A stretch of 48,986 nt of DNA from Clostridiales bacterium (GCA_012517905.1 JAAYUE010000066.1:1-48986); one strand, 5' to 3'; counted from the stretch's first letter, positions 18,712 to 27,571 are shown. Program-made: numbers and translations. Notes: generated by a model from the letters alone, not told the origin.

Positions 18712-19575
18712 TTATCCTTTGACGGCGCCGTTTGCCATGCCCTCGATAAATCGTTTCTGCAGCAGGAGGAACACCACAACCATCGGGATGATCATGATGA
18801 CGGCTCCGGCCATGATTACGCTGAAATCTCGGGAAAATGTACCGTTGAGATTCAAAAACTTCAACGTCGCCGTAAAGTTGTCCTCACTCTGCAGGAGCGT
18901 CGTCGTCAGCAGGTATTCGTTCCAGGAAAACAGACCGATGATGCAAGCAACGGTGATGATACCCGGCGAAACGATCGGCATGATCACACGGGTCAGCACA
19001 TGAAACGTATTTGCGCCGTCGATCCGCGCCGCCTCTTCCAGCTCATATGGCACCTTCAAAAAGTACGTGCGCATCAAAAAGATAGGCATCGGCAGATTCC
19101 ATGCGGCAATCGCAATCCCGACCGCATAAACGTTTCCCATGAGATGCAGGTCCACAAACGAAGAATACAGCGGCAGCATAAACATCTGCAGCGGTACAGT
19201 CGTCGCCAGCAGGAAATAGAGCGTCAACGGTCTCCATGTCTTCACACGTCTCGTCGCCAGCACATACCCCATGGTCGAGGAGCAAAGCACGCCAGTGATG
19301 ATTGCGCTGGAAGTCAATTTGATGCTGTTGACGAATCCTTCGCCGAATTTGCCGATTTTCCACGTATAGGTGTAATTTTCGAAGGAAAACGACGTAGGCC
19401 ATGAGAACGGATTCAGCATGATCTGCGTATGCGATTTAAAGCTATTGATCACAACCAGCGCCAGCGGAAAGAGCGAAATCAACGCGAGTATCACCAGAAC
19501 CGAAACAGCGATAAAAAATGCGGCTGTTCTCTTCCGGCCTCTACCGGGGCGCATCAGAGAAGTATTCGACTTCAT
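18712..19575 (-). CDS. ABC importer permease, MalG type
   Basis: The protein has about 287 residues and six predicted membrane helices. The cytoplasmic EAA loop reads EEAARIDGANTFHV and is followed by LTRVIMPIVSPG, typical of carbohydrate uptake transporters of the CUT1 group. The start at 19575 overlaps the upstream permease stop as ATGA and has AAGGAGG 8 bases before it. With the neighbouring permease and lipoprotein it makes an importer. No ATP-binding subunit is encoded in the window, so it probably shares a housekeeping MsmX/UgpC-type ATPase. Confidence 0.9.
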   Translation of the reverse strand: MKSNTSLMRPGRGRKRTAAFFIAVSVLVILALISLFPLALVVINSFKSHTQIMLNPFSWPTSFSFENYTYTWKIGKFGEGFVNSIKLTSSAIITGVLCSSTMGYVLATRRVKTWRPLTLYFLLATTVPLQMFMLPLYSSFVDLHLMGNVYAVGIAIAAWNLPMPIFLMRTYFLKVPYELEEAARIDGANTFHVLTRVIMPIVSPGIITVACIIGLFSWNEYLLTTTLLQSEDNFTATLKFLNLNGTFSRDFSVIMAGAVIMIIPMVVVFLLLQKRFIEGMANGAVKG

Positions 19576-20468
19576 TCTACAGCCTCCTTGCGCGACAGCC
19601 ATGTATAGAAGAACGCTGCAACGCTTCCTATCAACCCCATCGAGAGAGAGACGGCGGCCGCTTTTCCGAACTTAAACGCAGAGAATGCGAGCGAATATGT
19701 ATATGTGCTCAGCACCTCCGTCGAGTGTGCAGGTCCGCCCATCGTCAGCAGATAGATATAATCGTATGTCATAAACGAATAAATGACGATCAAAACCATC
19801 ATCAGCGAAACGGTCGGAAGAATATTGGGCAGATAGATATGGAAGAACAAGCGCCATCCGTTGGCGCCATCGAGCTGAGCCGACTCGAGCTGGTCCATCG
19901 GCGTCTGCCGGAGTGCGGCTAAGAAAATTACCGTCAGAAATCCCCAATAATGCCAGATGTCGACCATTGCGACACCGAGAAGCGCCGTACTCATATTTCC
20001 AAGCGGCGAAGTGATGCTGATCCATCCGGCGCGCTGCAAAAATCCTACCAGCCCGGCGCTTGGGCTGAATATGATGTTGAGCCAAATGATTGCGTTCGTC
20101 GTCGGCGCGAGCAGATAAGGCACAAGATAAATCGCCTGAAAGGTCTTATGCCCAATTCGATAGTAGGCAATCAGCACAGACGCGAGCATTGCGACGATGA
20201 CCGGTACCGTGATAAACAACAGCGTCCACTTGATGTTGTTCGTTAAAGATTTCCAGAAAATCCAATCGTGGAACAACTCCTTGTAGTTCTGCAGGCCGAT
20301 CCAAACCTTTGTCTTCGAGATGCCGTTCCATTTGGTAAACGAGGAGAAAATCGTCTGGATGGCCGGAATCAGCACGATCGATCCGCTTAAGAGGACAGCG
20401 GGCAAGGAAAGAAGATGATATGGCAATTTGCTTTCCCTTACATCTTTTTTCTTACGAGTCTTCAACAC
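19572..20468 (-). CDS. ABC importer permease, MalF/UgpA type
   Basis: About 298 residues with six membrane helices, and an EAA-type loop that reads ESAQLDGANGWRLFFHIYLP. It is the first of the two CUT1 permeases. A longer frame reaches 20540, but the GTG at 20468, just before LKTRKKKD, has AGGGGG 6 bases upstream and is preferred. The stop overlaps the next permease start by 4 bases. The substrate is probably a sugar, nucleoside or sugar conjugate, judging by the enzymes of the operon. Confidence 0.9.
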   Translation of the reverse strand: MLKTRKKKDVRESKLPYHLLSLPAVLLSGSIVLIPAIQTIFSSFTKWNGISKTKVWIGLQNYKELFHDWIFWKSLTNNIKWTLLFITVPVIVAMLASVLIAYYRIGHKTFQAIYLVPYLLAPTTNAIIWLNIIFSPSAGLVGFLQRAGWISITSPLGNMSTALLGVAMVDIWHYWGFLTVIFLAALRQTPMDQLESAQLDGANGWRLFFHIYLPNILPTVSLMMVLIVIYSFMTYDYIYLLTMGGPAHSTEVLSTYTYSLAFSAFKFGKAAAVSLSMGLIGSVAAFFYTWLSRKEAVE

Positions 20469-20566
20469 GGGAATACCCCCTACTGTTTTTGTCGATAACA
20501 CTCCGCACGGCGGCCGCGGGTAAGCCCGCAGCCGCCGCACGTTCTCTCGGGCAAAGTAACCTATTT

Positions 20567-21970
20567 TTAGTATGCCGGTTTCGCAAGCGGGCAGACCAGC
20601 CCGGCCGCAACCTCGGCATCCAGTTCTGTGGCGACTGCCGCGCAGAACTGCTCTGCGGTCAGCACGCCCTGCCAGACGGTGTCGATGTCTTCAAACGCCG
20701 TAACAGTGGCCGGCGGGAAGAACGTCGAAGGATGGAACGCGAAATTGCCTGCGTCGATGTAAGGAATCGCTTCCTTGACACATTCGATCGTAAAGAGGGA
20801 CAGCCCCGTCAGCGAGGATGTATCGACATCGGCCAATTCCTTGATCGGAATCGTCCAGTATCCCGGCCAATTCCTTGTCATTTCCACAACGAATTCGGGC
20901 GTGAGCATATAGTTAAGAATTTTAGCGCACTCATCCGGATACGGCGTGCTGGCATTGATCGCGTAGTTTGACGTCATCGAAACATCATAGATCGGCTGAT
21001 CGGTATACGCGGAAGGCATCGCGACAAATCCGACATCGTCCGGCGTATCGGCAAGCGTGGACTGCGCCACGAACTGCGTGTAGAGCGTGGGCGCCATGAC
21101 CATTGCGCAGCGCTTGTCCGCAAGGAGCTGCATGACTTCCATAGAGTCGGTATTGACATAGTCCTGACCGGTGAGATACCCCTTCTGGAACCACTCGGCA
21201 GAGAGATTGACGGCACTCACCATCTCCGGCGTATTGAAACTGGACGTCCCGGAAAGAGCATTGTAAAACGCGCTGGGCGAGATCGCATGATTGATGATCA
21301 TGGAACCAAAGTGGTCGTTGCAGGGCTTCCAGCCTTTGTTGCCCGCGCCGAGCGCATAGATTCCGTCGGCCTGCGCGGCGTCAAACAATGCAAGCATTTC
21401 ATCCCAGGTTTTCGGGGGTTGCCAACCTTTTTCTGCAAAGAGCGCTTTGTTGTAATACAGTCCGCCGACGACCATCGCGCCGGGGATGGAGTACAGCTTG
21501 CCGTCCACGGTGCAGGCGTCATACATAACGCCGAGGACCCGGTCTTTCCAGCCGTACTGTTCCGCATAAGCGTTCAGATCCAGAACAAGACCTTCCTGAG
21601 CATAGGTGGACGTGTAAGATGGACCGGAGGCATAGACGATATCCGGAGCCGTACCCGCCGCGAGCGCGACCGGAATGTCCGTATCGACAGTGTTGCGGAA
21701 TTCCATCACAAGTTCATAATCGCTTTGTGAGTTGTTGTACCAGCCGCACAGGACATTCACCATGGTTTCCTGGTACGGTGTCGCCGCGCCCCAGAACCAG
21801 AATGTGATCTGTTTACGGGCAGAATCGGTTGCAGGTTCTTCGGCTGCGGGTGCCTGTGTCGCCGATGTTGCGCCGGTCGTGTCTGTGCCTTCCTGAGTTG
21901 CCGGCTGCGCGCAGGCGAGCATCGAGAGCGCCATGAGGCAGGTCAGCAAAAGTGCCAGTATCCTTTTCAT
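20567..21970 (-). CDS. ABC importer extracellular solute-binding lipoprotein
   Basis: About 467 residues. The N-terminus is a lipoprotein signal with the lipobox SMLAC and Cys20 as the lipidated residue, then a Thr/Ala/Pro-rich linker. The remainder matches family 1 solute-binding proteins of CUT1 importers, with blocks such as TAPDIVYASGPSYTSTYAQ, CAMVMAPTLYTQFV and ECAKILNYMLTPEF. The protein would catch the nutrient outside the membrane and pass it to the two permeases. The ATG at 21970 is preceded by GGAGGA at 7 bases. The frame extends to 22204 but would overlap the next gene and mask the signal peptide. Confidence 0.9.
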   Translation of the reverse strand: MKRILALLLTCLMALSMLACAQPATQEGTDTTGATSATQAPAAEEPATDSARKQITFWFWGAATPYQETMVNVLCGWYNNSQSDYELVMEFRNTVDTDIPVALAAGTAPDIVYASGPSYTSTYAQEGLVLDLNAYAEQYGWKDRVLGVMYDACTVDGKLYSIPGAMVVGGLYYNKALFAEKGWQPPKTWDEMLALFDAAQADGIYALGAGNKGWKPCNDHFGSMIINHAISPSAFYNALSGTSSFNTPEMVSAVNLSAEWFQKGYLTGQDYVNTDSMEVMQLLADKRCAMVMAPTLYTQFVAQSTLADTPDDVGFVAMPSAYTDQPIYDVSMTSNYAINASTPYPDECAKILNYMLTPEFVVEMTRNWPGYWTIPIKELADVDTSSLTGLSLFTIECVKEAIPYIDAGNFAFHPSTFFPPATVTAFEDIDTVWQGVLTAEQFCAAVATELDAEVAAGLVCPLAKPAY

Positions 21971-22017
21971 TTTTCTTCCTCCGTTTTTATTTATCTCAAA
22001 CAGTTGGCCACACAATG

Positions 22018-23031
22018 CTATGCGACTTCCCATTCGGATGCAAGGTGGATGAGTTGTTCCGCAAAAGAGTCCAAATCCACATGGTTTACCGAAGCAATCG
22101 TTTGTTTCCATTCCACCGGAAGCAGAGATGCGCCCGAATATGCCCCGGCCATGGCCCCGGCCATGGCCGCGTTGGTATCGCAATCGCCGCCGAGGTTCAC
22201 GCAATACTCGATGACGTCCTTTGCCTGCCCCTTCCCCAGCACGAACATCGCAATTGCTGCCGGAATAGAGTCCGCGGCGAGATCTCCGCCGCCGAAGAAC
22301 TCGTAAATATCCCGCATCCCCTGTTTTGCCGAAGTTGCTTTCAGCACAAGTTCGTAAGCGTATGCGATTCGTTTCCCAATGGAGGGGGACGCAATTTCAT
22401 AACCGTAAGCCCGTCCCAAATCCGCCGCCTTGATGGTTCCTTCCACAATCCGTCCCATATCTGTTTCTCCGCGTACGCACAACGCCGTGCCCCAGGCAAT
22501 CGCCGCCGCCGCCGAAATGCAAACGGTTGTATTGTGCGTCGGCAAGCAGGTCAGATGGACGTCCCGCATCAGTTCCTCGCAAGTCGAGCCGCGCAGGCCG
22601 TGTATCATGCCAAGCGGGCTGATGCGCATCGCGCCGCCGTTCGTTGTTGCATATCGTCCGCTCTGGGTCAGATCGGCGCCGTTTTGAATGGCTTTCAGAG
22701 CCCTCTCCGTGCTCGGGCCAAGCGGACTGGCATATTTATCCTTCACGCGCTCCGCCCACGCGATGATTTCGTTCACGACGTCCTGCGGAACCACCTTTTT
22801 GTTTCGGATGAACGAATTGAGCAGCGCGATGGCTTGCTCGGAGTCGTCCGTATACTCCCCCGCTTTTAGTCCGTCGTGAAAAATATGTCCCTTTTCAGCC
22901 GGATAAAACGTATCGATCCAGCCCCAGGTCTTGCGGATATAGTCCGGCGTCATGAAGGAGGATGGAACGCCCAGCGAATCGCCGATTGCCATTCCATATA
23001 ACCCTCCGGTAATGCGTTCAAAGTTGTCCAA
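22018..23031 (-). CDS. ADP-ribosylglycohydrolase-family protein
   Basis: At 337 residues this is a stand-alone member of the ARH/DraG family. The metal-binding motifs are complete: EYTDDSEQ at residues 59-66, NGGAMRISP at 131-139 and GGDCDTNAAMAGA at 281-293 with D283, D285 and T286. Characterised members hydrolyse ADP-ribosyl bonds with two Mg2+ or Mn2+ ions. It lies between a PfkB kinase gene and the importer lipoprotein gene, second in the operon. The pairing of a glycohydrolase with a ribokinase-like protein suggests release and phosphorylation of a pentose, which is an inference. Confidence 0.85.
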   Translation of the reverse strand: MDNFERITGGLYGMAIGDSLGVPSSFMTPDYIRKTWGWIDTFYPAEKGHIFHDGLKAGEYTDDSEQAIALLNSFIRNKKVVPQDVVNEIIAWAERVKDKYASPLGPSTERALKAIQNGADLTQSGRYATTNGGAMRISPLGMIHGLRGSTCEELMRDVHLTCLPTHNTTVCISAAAAIAWGTALCVRGETDMGRIVEGTIKAADLGRAYGYEIASPSIGKRIAYAYELVLKATSAKQGMRDIYEFFGGGDLAADSIPAAIAMFVLGKGQAKDVIEYCVNLGGDCDTNAAMAGAMAGAYSGASLLPVEWKQTIASVNHVDLDSFAEQLIHLASEWEVA

Positions 23032-23052
23032 AGTTTCGCTCCTCTTTATCGT

Positions 23053-23964
23053 TTAAAATGAATATCCGAACTGGCTGTGCAGCCGCTCCTCCAGCCGCCG
23101 CCAGGAAGGCAGATTTGTTTGCCCGCCTACGTTCTCCAGCACAAAACTCGCATTCGTCGCCCCGTAATATGCGGCGGTCGTAGCATCTTTGCCCATCACC
23201 ATAGCGCTGACGATTCCGCTGCAGTAAGCGTCCCCCGCTCCTGTGGAGTCCACGCGGTAATCCTCTTTTACAATCGGTATTTCGACGGTTTCGTCGCGCA
23301 TATAGACGACGCTGCCCTTTGACCCTCGCGTTACATAAAGCCTCAGGTTTTGGTTGGATTTCAGTATCTCCGCCGGATTGCTCAGCCCCAGAAATTTAAC
23401 CAGCAGCGTCGCTTCATATTCGTTGACGATCAATACGTCAATTTGCCCAAGATATGGGAGGACGTTTTCGCTGCCAATGCCTGTAACGACCGTCGTTTTG
23501 TTTTGTTGAATGGCCGCCTGCAAATAGGACTTCGTAAAGTGATTCAGCACCGGCGCGATTACGACGATCTCCGAAAGTTCGCCCGGATCGCCGGCAAGCG
23601 CCGCGTCCGCCGCACCCGCATAAGCAAAGCACATCGTGGTGCCGTCGTTTTGCATGTAGACCCATGCACGCCCGGAAGGCACGTCCGGTACGCGTGTCAA
23701 ACGAGAGCAGTTGATCCCCGCGGCAAGCCAGCGCTCCAGGATTTTCGTCTGCGAAAAATCCGACCCGACCGGATAGAACAACACCGGCTCCACAATTCCA
23801 TGCGCAGCGATGCCCGCTGCGTTGTTTGGCGCACAGCCGCCCGGTTCCAGATCCATCGAAAACCAGTTGAGCGGTACGATCTCCCCTTTTTCAGGCAGTT
23901 TATCAAGGCGAAAGATATAATCTCCAATCGCGGCCGCACCCACGACCGATACCGATTGCTTCAT
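23053..23964 (-). CDS. PfkB-family carbohydrate kinase, ribokinase-like
   Basis: At 303 residues, this has a complete PfkB fold: VVGAAAIGDYIF at the N-terminus, the glycine-rich GGCAPNNAAGIAAHG at residues 42-56, and the anion-hole/catalytic motif DSTGAGDAYCSG at 239-250 with D245 as the general base. It would phosphorylate a sugar or nucleoside with ATP. It is the first gene of the operon. The ATG has AAGGAGGG 7 bases upstream and lies about 35 bases from the expected transcript start. The exact sugar is not readable. Confidence 0.85.
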   Translation of the reverse strand: MKQSVSVVGAAAIGDYIFRLDKLPEKGEIVPLNWFSMDLEPGGCAPNNAAGIAAHGIVEPVLFYPVGSDFSQTKILERWLAAGINCSRLTRVPDVPSGRAWVYMQNDGTTMCFAYAGAADAALAGDPGELSEIVVIAPVLNHFTKSYLQAAIQQNKTTVVTGIGSENVLPYLGQIDVLIVNEYEATLLVKFLGLSNPAEILKSNQNLRLYVTRGSKGSVVYMRDETVEIPIVKEDYRVDSTGAGDAYCSGIVSAMVMGKDATTAAYYGATNASFVLENVGGQTNLPSWRRLEERLHSQFGYSF

Positions 23965-23989
23965 GTTTCGCCCTCCTTTATTTGTTTTA

Positions 23990-24009
23990 TTGTATTAGAT
24001 GTAAGACAT
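23990..24009. promoter_or_regulatory. Operator-like motif at the operon promoter
   Basis: The + strand reads TTGTATTAG then ATGTAAGACAT; ATGT/ACAT is an inverted repeat. It begins inside the -10 box of the minus-strand operon promoter. Nearly the same motif, TTGTATTA then ATGTTATTACAT, sits in the same place at the MFS promoter (26250-26269). It is the likely binding site of the GntR/UTRA regulator encoded beside it. Confidence 0.6.
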
Positions 24010-24036
24010 TATAATCGCTATATATTATATCGTCAA
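24008..24036 (-). promoter_or_regulatory. Promoter of the 13-gene operon
   Basis: On the minus strand the -35 box is TTGACG (24036-24031) and the -10 box TATAAT (24013-24008), with a 17-base spacer. It is the only near-consensus promoter found upstream of the operon. Gaps between the genes downstream are short throughout, so this promoter probably serves all 13. Confidence 0.75.
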
Positions 24037-24085
24037 CTCTTAATTTCAATAATTCATAAAATTCGCCCGGAAAGCGCCTGAATCC

Positions 24086-24114
24086 TTGCATTTTTCAACA
24101 GCAGTTAATATAAT
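24086..24114 (+). promoter_or_regulatory. Promoter of the GntR regulator gene
   Basis: The boxes are TTGCAT (24086-24091) and TATAAT (24109-24114), 17 bases apart, with a start expected about 20 bases before the ATG at 24139. It diverges from the operon promoter. Confidence 0.6.
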
Positions 24115-24138
24115 TATAGAAAAAGTTGCGAGGCATTT

Positions 24139-24912
24139 ATGTCAAAACCGATTGAAATTGACCGAACTTCGCCTATTCCGGCATATTACCAAATCGCCCG
24201 GGATTTGAGGAATCGAATCATCCGGCATGAGTGGCTGACCAATGAACGCGTACCGCCCGAGCTGGAACTCGCCGATCGATACGGCGTGAGTCGCATCACC
24301 ATCCGACAGGCGATGGCCGAGCTGGAAAAAGATGGCCTTCTCGTACGCATGCGCGGACGGGGGACGTTTGTCTGCGGAGATCCGACTCCCTACGTAAACG
24401 ATTTGAGTTATTCCATCGTTTCCGGCGACCGCATCACGCAGGCCTATTCGGTGACCGCAAAAATACTCGAAAAACGCGTGGTAACCGATCTTTTCCCCGC
24501 AGTATCCGAAAACCTGAAACTTGATTTTTCCGACCGGGCTGTGTATATCAAACGTCTTTTTTTATTGAAGGGAAAACCGTTTGCAATCGGGCAATCTCAC
24601 ATTCCTGCGAAGCTCGCACCCGGGCTGGAAGACGAAGCGATGGTCAACAATTCCATCTCCGTAACACTCGCGCAAAAGTATAATTGTCATGTGTCGCGTG
24701 TGGAGGACTATATCGAGGCAGTCCGGTCAACGCAAACCGAATGTAACCTGCTCAAGTGCGCTTACGACGCGCCCTTGATATTAATCCGTGGGGTTTCATA
24801 TCTGGCTGATGGAAGCCCGCTCGAATATTCAAGCACGTATTGGTCCGGCGATACCGTTCGTTTGCATATTACGCTCAAACATAATCAAGATGGTTTCTCC
24901 GTGGAGCCCTGA
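24139..24912 (+). CDS. GntR-family regulator with UTRA domain
   Basis: A 257-residue protein. The N-terminal winged helix-turn-helix spans about residues 10-78 (LRNRIIRHEWLTNERVPPE, then RYGVSRITIRQAMAELEKDG). The C-terminal UTRA ligand-binding domain spans about 95-245, as in HutC/FarR-type regulators, which release DNA when they bind a small metabolite. It is divergent from the 13-gene operon and next to the MFS gene, and the shared operator-like motif at both promoters points to it as the local repressor. A GAGG box lies 5 bases before the ATG. The inducer is probably a substrate or product of the operon. Confidence 0.9.
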   Translation: MSKPIEIDRTSPIPAYYQIARDLRNRIIRHEWLTNERVPPELELADRYGVSRITIRQAMAELEKDGLLVRMRGRGTFVCGDPTPYVNDLSYSIVSGDRITQAYSVTAKILEKRVVTDLFPAVSENLKLDFSDRAVYIKRLFLLKGKPFAIGQSHIPAKLAPGLEDEAMVNNSISVTLAQKYNCHVSRVEDYIEAVRSTQTECNLLKCAYDAPLILIRGVSYLADGSPLEYSSTYWSGDTVRLHITLKHNQDGFSVEP

Positions 24913-24958
24913 CCATCCGCTTTAGATTTATCTCTCGATTGTGAATTTCGAATGATAT

Positions 24959-26230
24959 CTAATCTGATCCCACAGGCGTTCTCTTGAGGAATCTCGTGCC
25001 TAAGAACGCCGTGAGAAACAAGAGAAATGCGGCAATAAAAAACAGAATCCGATACCCGTCCGTGATAAACTGAATTCCTGTCGCGCTTGAACTGAAACTT
25101 CGCAAGATCATCCCGCCGCACAGCGGAGCAAACATCGTCGCTACGCCGTATACGACAAAATACATAGACATGTATACCGATTTCAGCTTTTCTTCAGGGT
25201 GTTCGACAATTGCGCCCAGACAGCTTGTAAAGTAGCCGGCATTGACGATCCCCTGCATCCCTGAAAATCCAAAGACGATATAAGAAATGTATAGAATATA
25301 ACTGTTCCTTTCATTCGCTGCCAACCATATCAACGGTTCGATCACACAAGCGATCAAATTCCACTTCAGGCATCTCAGGTTGCCATATTTATCCTGCAAT
25401 TTTGCCCATGGTCGATAGGATATGATCGAAAAAACCGTACCGAGCATAACCATGAGAGAGATTTCCGCATAATCCAGCTTTATTGTTTCAAGCAAAAAAA
25501 CCGGTTGAAACGGAATGATCATGCCATATGCAAAAATTCTTAATAAAATGAGTATCAATAGATTTCGGGAGGCTGGCTGTTTCAGAAGTTTCAGAATCAG
25601 TCTGCTGAATTCGTCGAAGCTAAAAGAGTCCTCTCTGCTTGAAATCGATCTGGTGGAATACAGGAAATAACAGCCCAGTATGCCAACCAAAGCCGCTATC
25701 GCAAATACCGCGATAAACTTTTGTGATCCGGGAGCCTTTCCCAAGTAGGTACCGACAGCCATACTGGTAACCATGGCGGCAGTGTCTCCAAATATCATTT
25801 TGATACTGAAGTACTTTTGCCAGTTTTTGTTTTCTACGACCCGGTATTGCCAGTACAATTGAACTGGAATCCCCATGTACCATCCGAGCTGAAACAAAAA
25901 CATCAGCACCAATACCGCAATGCTGACCATTGCGGTCTTCACAAGATAACCGATCAGCACACCAAGAAAACATAAAATAACCGACGATATGCAAAGCACA
26001 AGGCCGGTTCGTTTGATATCGCCCAGTTTTTCTGCGAGCCACAAGCCTGCAAAATTCAAAAAGCTCGCAATGCCGATAAATGAACCATAAATTCCCACCT
26101 GCATTTCACTAAACCCGATATTACGAAAATATCCGATTATATAGTTCATGCCAGACGCTGTAAAAAATACATTATTCAAAAAGGCAAAGAAAAACCATTG
26201 CCTGTACTCGCTTTGCTTAATTGTCGGCAC
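24959..26230 (-). CDS. MFS transporter
   Basis: The protein has 423 residues and about 12 hydrophobic segments typical of the major facilitator superfamily. It resembles the NupG/LacY-like group in its start (WFFFAFLNNVFFTASGMNYI) and lacks long loops. The start is GTG at 26230 with only a weak ribosome binding site. It has its own promoter (26268-26296), with an operator-like motif shared with the large operon, so it probably moves a related compound, either bringing in a nucleoside-like substrate or exporting a product. It is convergent with the regulator gene, 46 bases away. Its codon use is more AT-rich than the operon's. Confidence 0.8.
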   Translation of the reverse strand: MPTIKQSEYRQWFFFAFLNNVFFTASGMNYIIGYFRNIGFSEMQVGIYGSFIGIASFLNFAGLWLAEKLGDIKRTGLVLCISSVILCFLGVLIGYLVKTAMVSIAVLVLMFLFQLGWYMGIPVQLYWQYRVVENKNWQKYFSIKMIFGDTAAMVTSMAVGTYLGKAPGSQKFIAVFAIAALVGILGCYFLYSTRSISSREDSFSFDEFSRLILKLLKQPASRNLLILILLRIFAYGMIIPFQPVFLLETIKLDYAEISLMVMLGTVFSIISYRPWAKLQDKYGNLRCLKWNLIACVIEPLIWLAANERNSYILYISYIVFGFSGMQGIVNAGYFTSCLGAIVEHPEEKLKSVYMSMYFVVYGVATMFAPLCGGMILRSFSSSATGIQFITDGYRILFFIAAFLLFLTAFLGTRFLKRTPVGSD

Positions 26231-26249
26231 TGTACTTTCTTCAAAATAT

Positions 26250-26269
26250 TTGTATTAATGTTATTACAT
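26250..26269. promoter_or_regulatory. Operator-like motif at the MFS promoter
   Basis: The + strand reads TTGTATTA then ATGTTATTACAT. It matches the motif at 23990-24009 in sequence and in its overlap of two bases with the -10 box. The likely binder is the GntR/UTRA regulator. Confidence 0.6.
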
Positions 26270-26296
26270 AATATCTTTTATGATTTTTAAAGTCAA
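26268..26296 (-). promoter_or_regulatory. Promoter of the MFS gene
   Basis: On the minus strand the -35 box is TTGACT (26296-26291) and the -10 box TATTAT (26273-26268), with a 17-base spacer. Its spacing to the operator motif is the same as at the operon promoter. Confidence 0.65.
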
Positions 26297-26511
26297 TGCT
26301 AAAATATGCGATTCGCCTGCTCCAAAGAATAAGTCGTTTTAAAAAGGCGTGAGAGGACGAACCCATAAAAATGCACTTACAAGAAAGGCAGCTATGCGTT
26401 CGCGAATATAAGAAAACCAGACATGTCGGTATGGAAGAATCCTATCAGTTTGTAATAATTATCCAAGCGAATGCGGATGTATAATCCTCAACGTTCCGCG
26501 AAAAGTAATGA

Positions 26512-26539
26512 AAAAACCGCCCTTATTCGGACGGTTTTT
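26512..26539 (-). terminator. Bidirectional rho-independent terminator
   Basis: The arms 26512-26522 (AAAAACCGCCC) and 26529-26539 (GGACGGTTTTT) flank a 6-base loop. A-runs and T-runs on the outside make it work in both directions. It lies about 80 bases after the zinc-ribbon gene stop on the minus strand. Confidence 0.8.
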
Positions 26540-26617
26540 GCGTTTTAGCATCCGGCGCTCCCATATTCCGCCGCATTCCCAAGTACGGCTCCAATCTGGA
26601 ATCGATCAATCGTGTTT

Positions 26618-27571
26618 TTATCTTCCAGCGTAAAATACGAGATTGGTCACATCATAACTGATCGAGGCGGAAAACTGATTATATTCTTTCGGTGCCTGAA
26701 CGATCAACTCACTGAACGTGATTGGCTGATCAAACACGATATCATGATATTCGTAATCCCCCTCCGTTGCGGATATGTCTCCAACGAAAACCCATGTGTC
26801 TCCATTTTCACGCACCCAGACAGACCAATTCTTCCCGGTGATTTTTCCGGAATTCAAATCATACCCGAACATCAGGGTAAAGCCGAGACAGTGCCGAACT
26901 TCAGGTGTCGCAACGTAGGTATATCCATGCACGGTCTTCATATTCCGCGCGGTATCAGACCAGTTGAAGCTGTATGTCTTTCCGTCTCCAACGATCACTT
27001 CATACTGCAACTGGATCCCATCCGATGTATGCCCGTTGACATAGACCGAGCTGTTATATTTTGAGGTCGGATCGAATTGAATATTCGTCGCCTGCAGTTC
27101 ACCTCTTGTGTTGCAGATAACACCAGCATCGTCCAGCAAGGTTGGCCAAGTCACATCGCCTTCTTTGACCGAATCAGGCAGGTTAAAATCTTCTATCGTG
27201 CATTGATATCCTTCGCCGTAACCAAGATTTATGGTAACAGTATCCGGCTGGGGAATCGGCGTCGGCGTTACCACAATCGTAGCGGTTGGCGTGGGCGTTG
27301 GGATCGCCGTGGTCGAGACCGCGGTCATTTCCGGCAAATCAGCCTGCACGCTGTTCCGGTTTTTCCCGCTGCTGTCGATCAGCAAAATAATAACGAGCAG
27401 AATGAGAATTGCCGCTGCGGCAATCACTCCGATCAGAAGTCCCTTCTGCCGTCTCGGATCCATTGGACCATTTTGTGTTTGAAACGGTTCCCCTCCATTC
27501 GCTGGCGTCCCGCAATTTGGACAAAATCTCTCATTTGTCAGTTCTTTCCCACAATTCTTGCAAAACGGCAT
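26618..27571 (-). CDS. Zinc-ribbon membrane protein with extracellular beta domain
   Basis: About 317 residues. The N-terminus is a zinc ribbon with C4-x2-C7 and C17-x2-C20 (CKNCG, CPNCG). One membrane helix lies at about 45-67, followed by a Thr/Pro-rich linker with repeated PTPTPT. The remaining 200 residues look like a beta-sandwich (for example TINLGYGEGYQCTIEDF and YHDIVFDQPITFSELIV). This layout, a cytoplasmic ribbon with an outside sensing or binding domain, is common in Firmicutes but without a defined role. The ATG at 27571 is chosen because GGAGGGG lies 6 bases upstream. It is bounded by a terminator and probably stands alone. Confidence 0.75.
   Translation of the reverse strand: MPFCKNCGKELTNERFCPNCGTPANGGEPFQTQNGPMDPRRQKGLLIGVIAAAAILILLVIILLIDSSGKNRNSVQADLPEMTAVSTTAIPTPTPTATIVVTPTPIPQPDTVTINLGYGEGYQCTIEDFNLPDSVKEGDVTWPTLLDDAGVICNTRGELQATNIQFDPTSKYNSSVYVNGHTSDGIQLQYEVIVGDGKTYSFNWSDTARNMKTVHGYTYVATPEVRHCLGFTLMFGYDLNSGKITGKNWSVWVRENGDTWVFVGDISATEGDYEYHDIVFDQPITFSELIVQAPKEYNQFSASISYDVTNLVFYAGR

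Larger units (their letters stand above)
26231..26617. other. Intergenic region with MFS promoter and terminator
   Basis: It holds the MFS promoter and operator motif (26250-26296) and a bidirectional terminator (26512-26539). A 37-codon + strand frame at 26371-26484 has no clear ribosome binding site or known match and was not called. Confidence 0.6.

Noticed and set aside
26371..26484. A 37-codon + strand frame ahead of the bidirectional terminator
   Set aside because: The G-rich patch is too far from the ATG, and the peptide resembles nothing known. The terminator already serves the zinc-ribbon gene.
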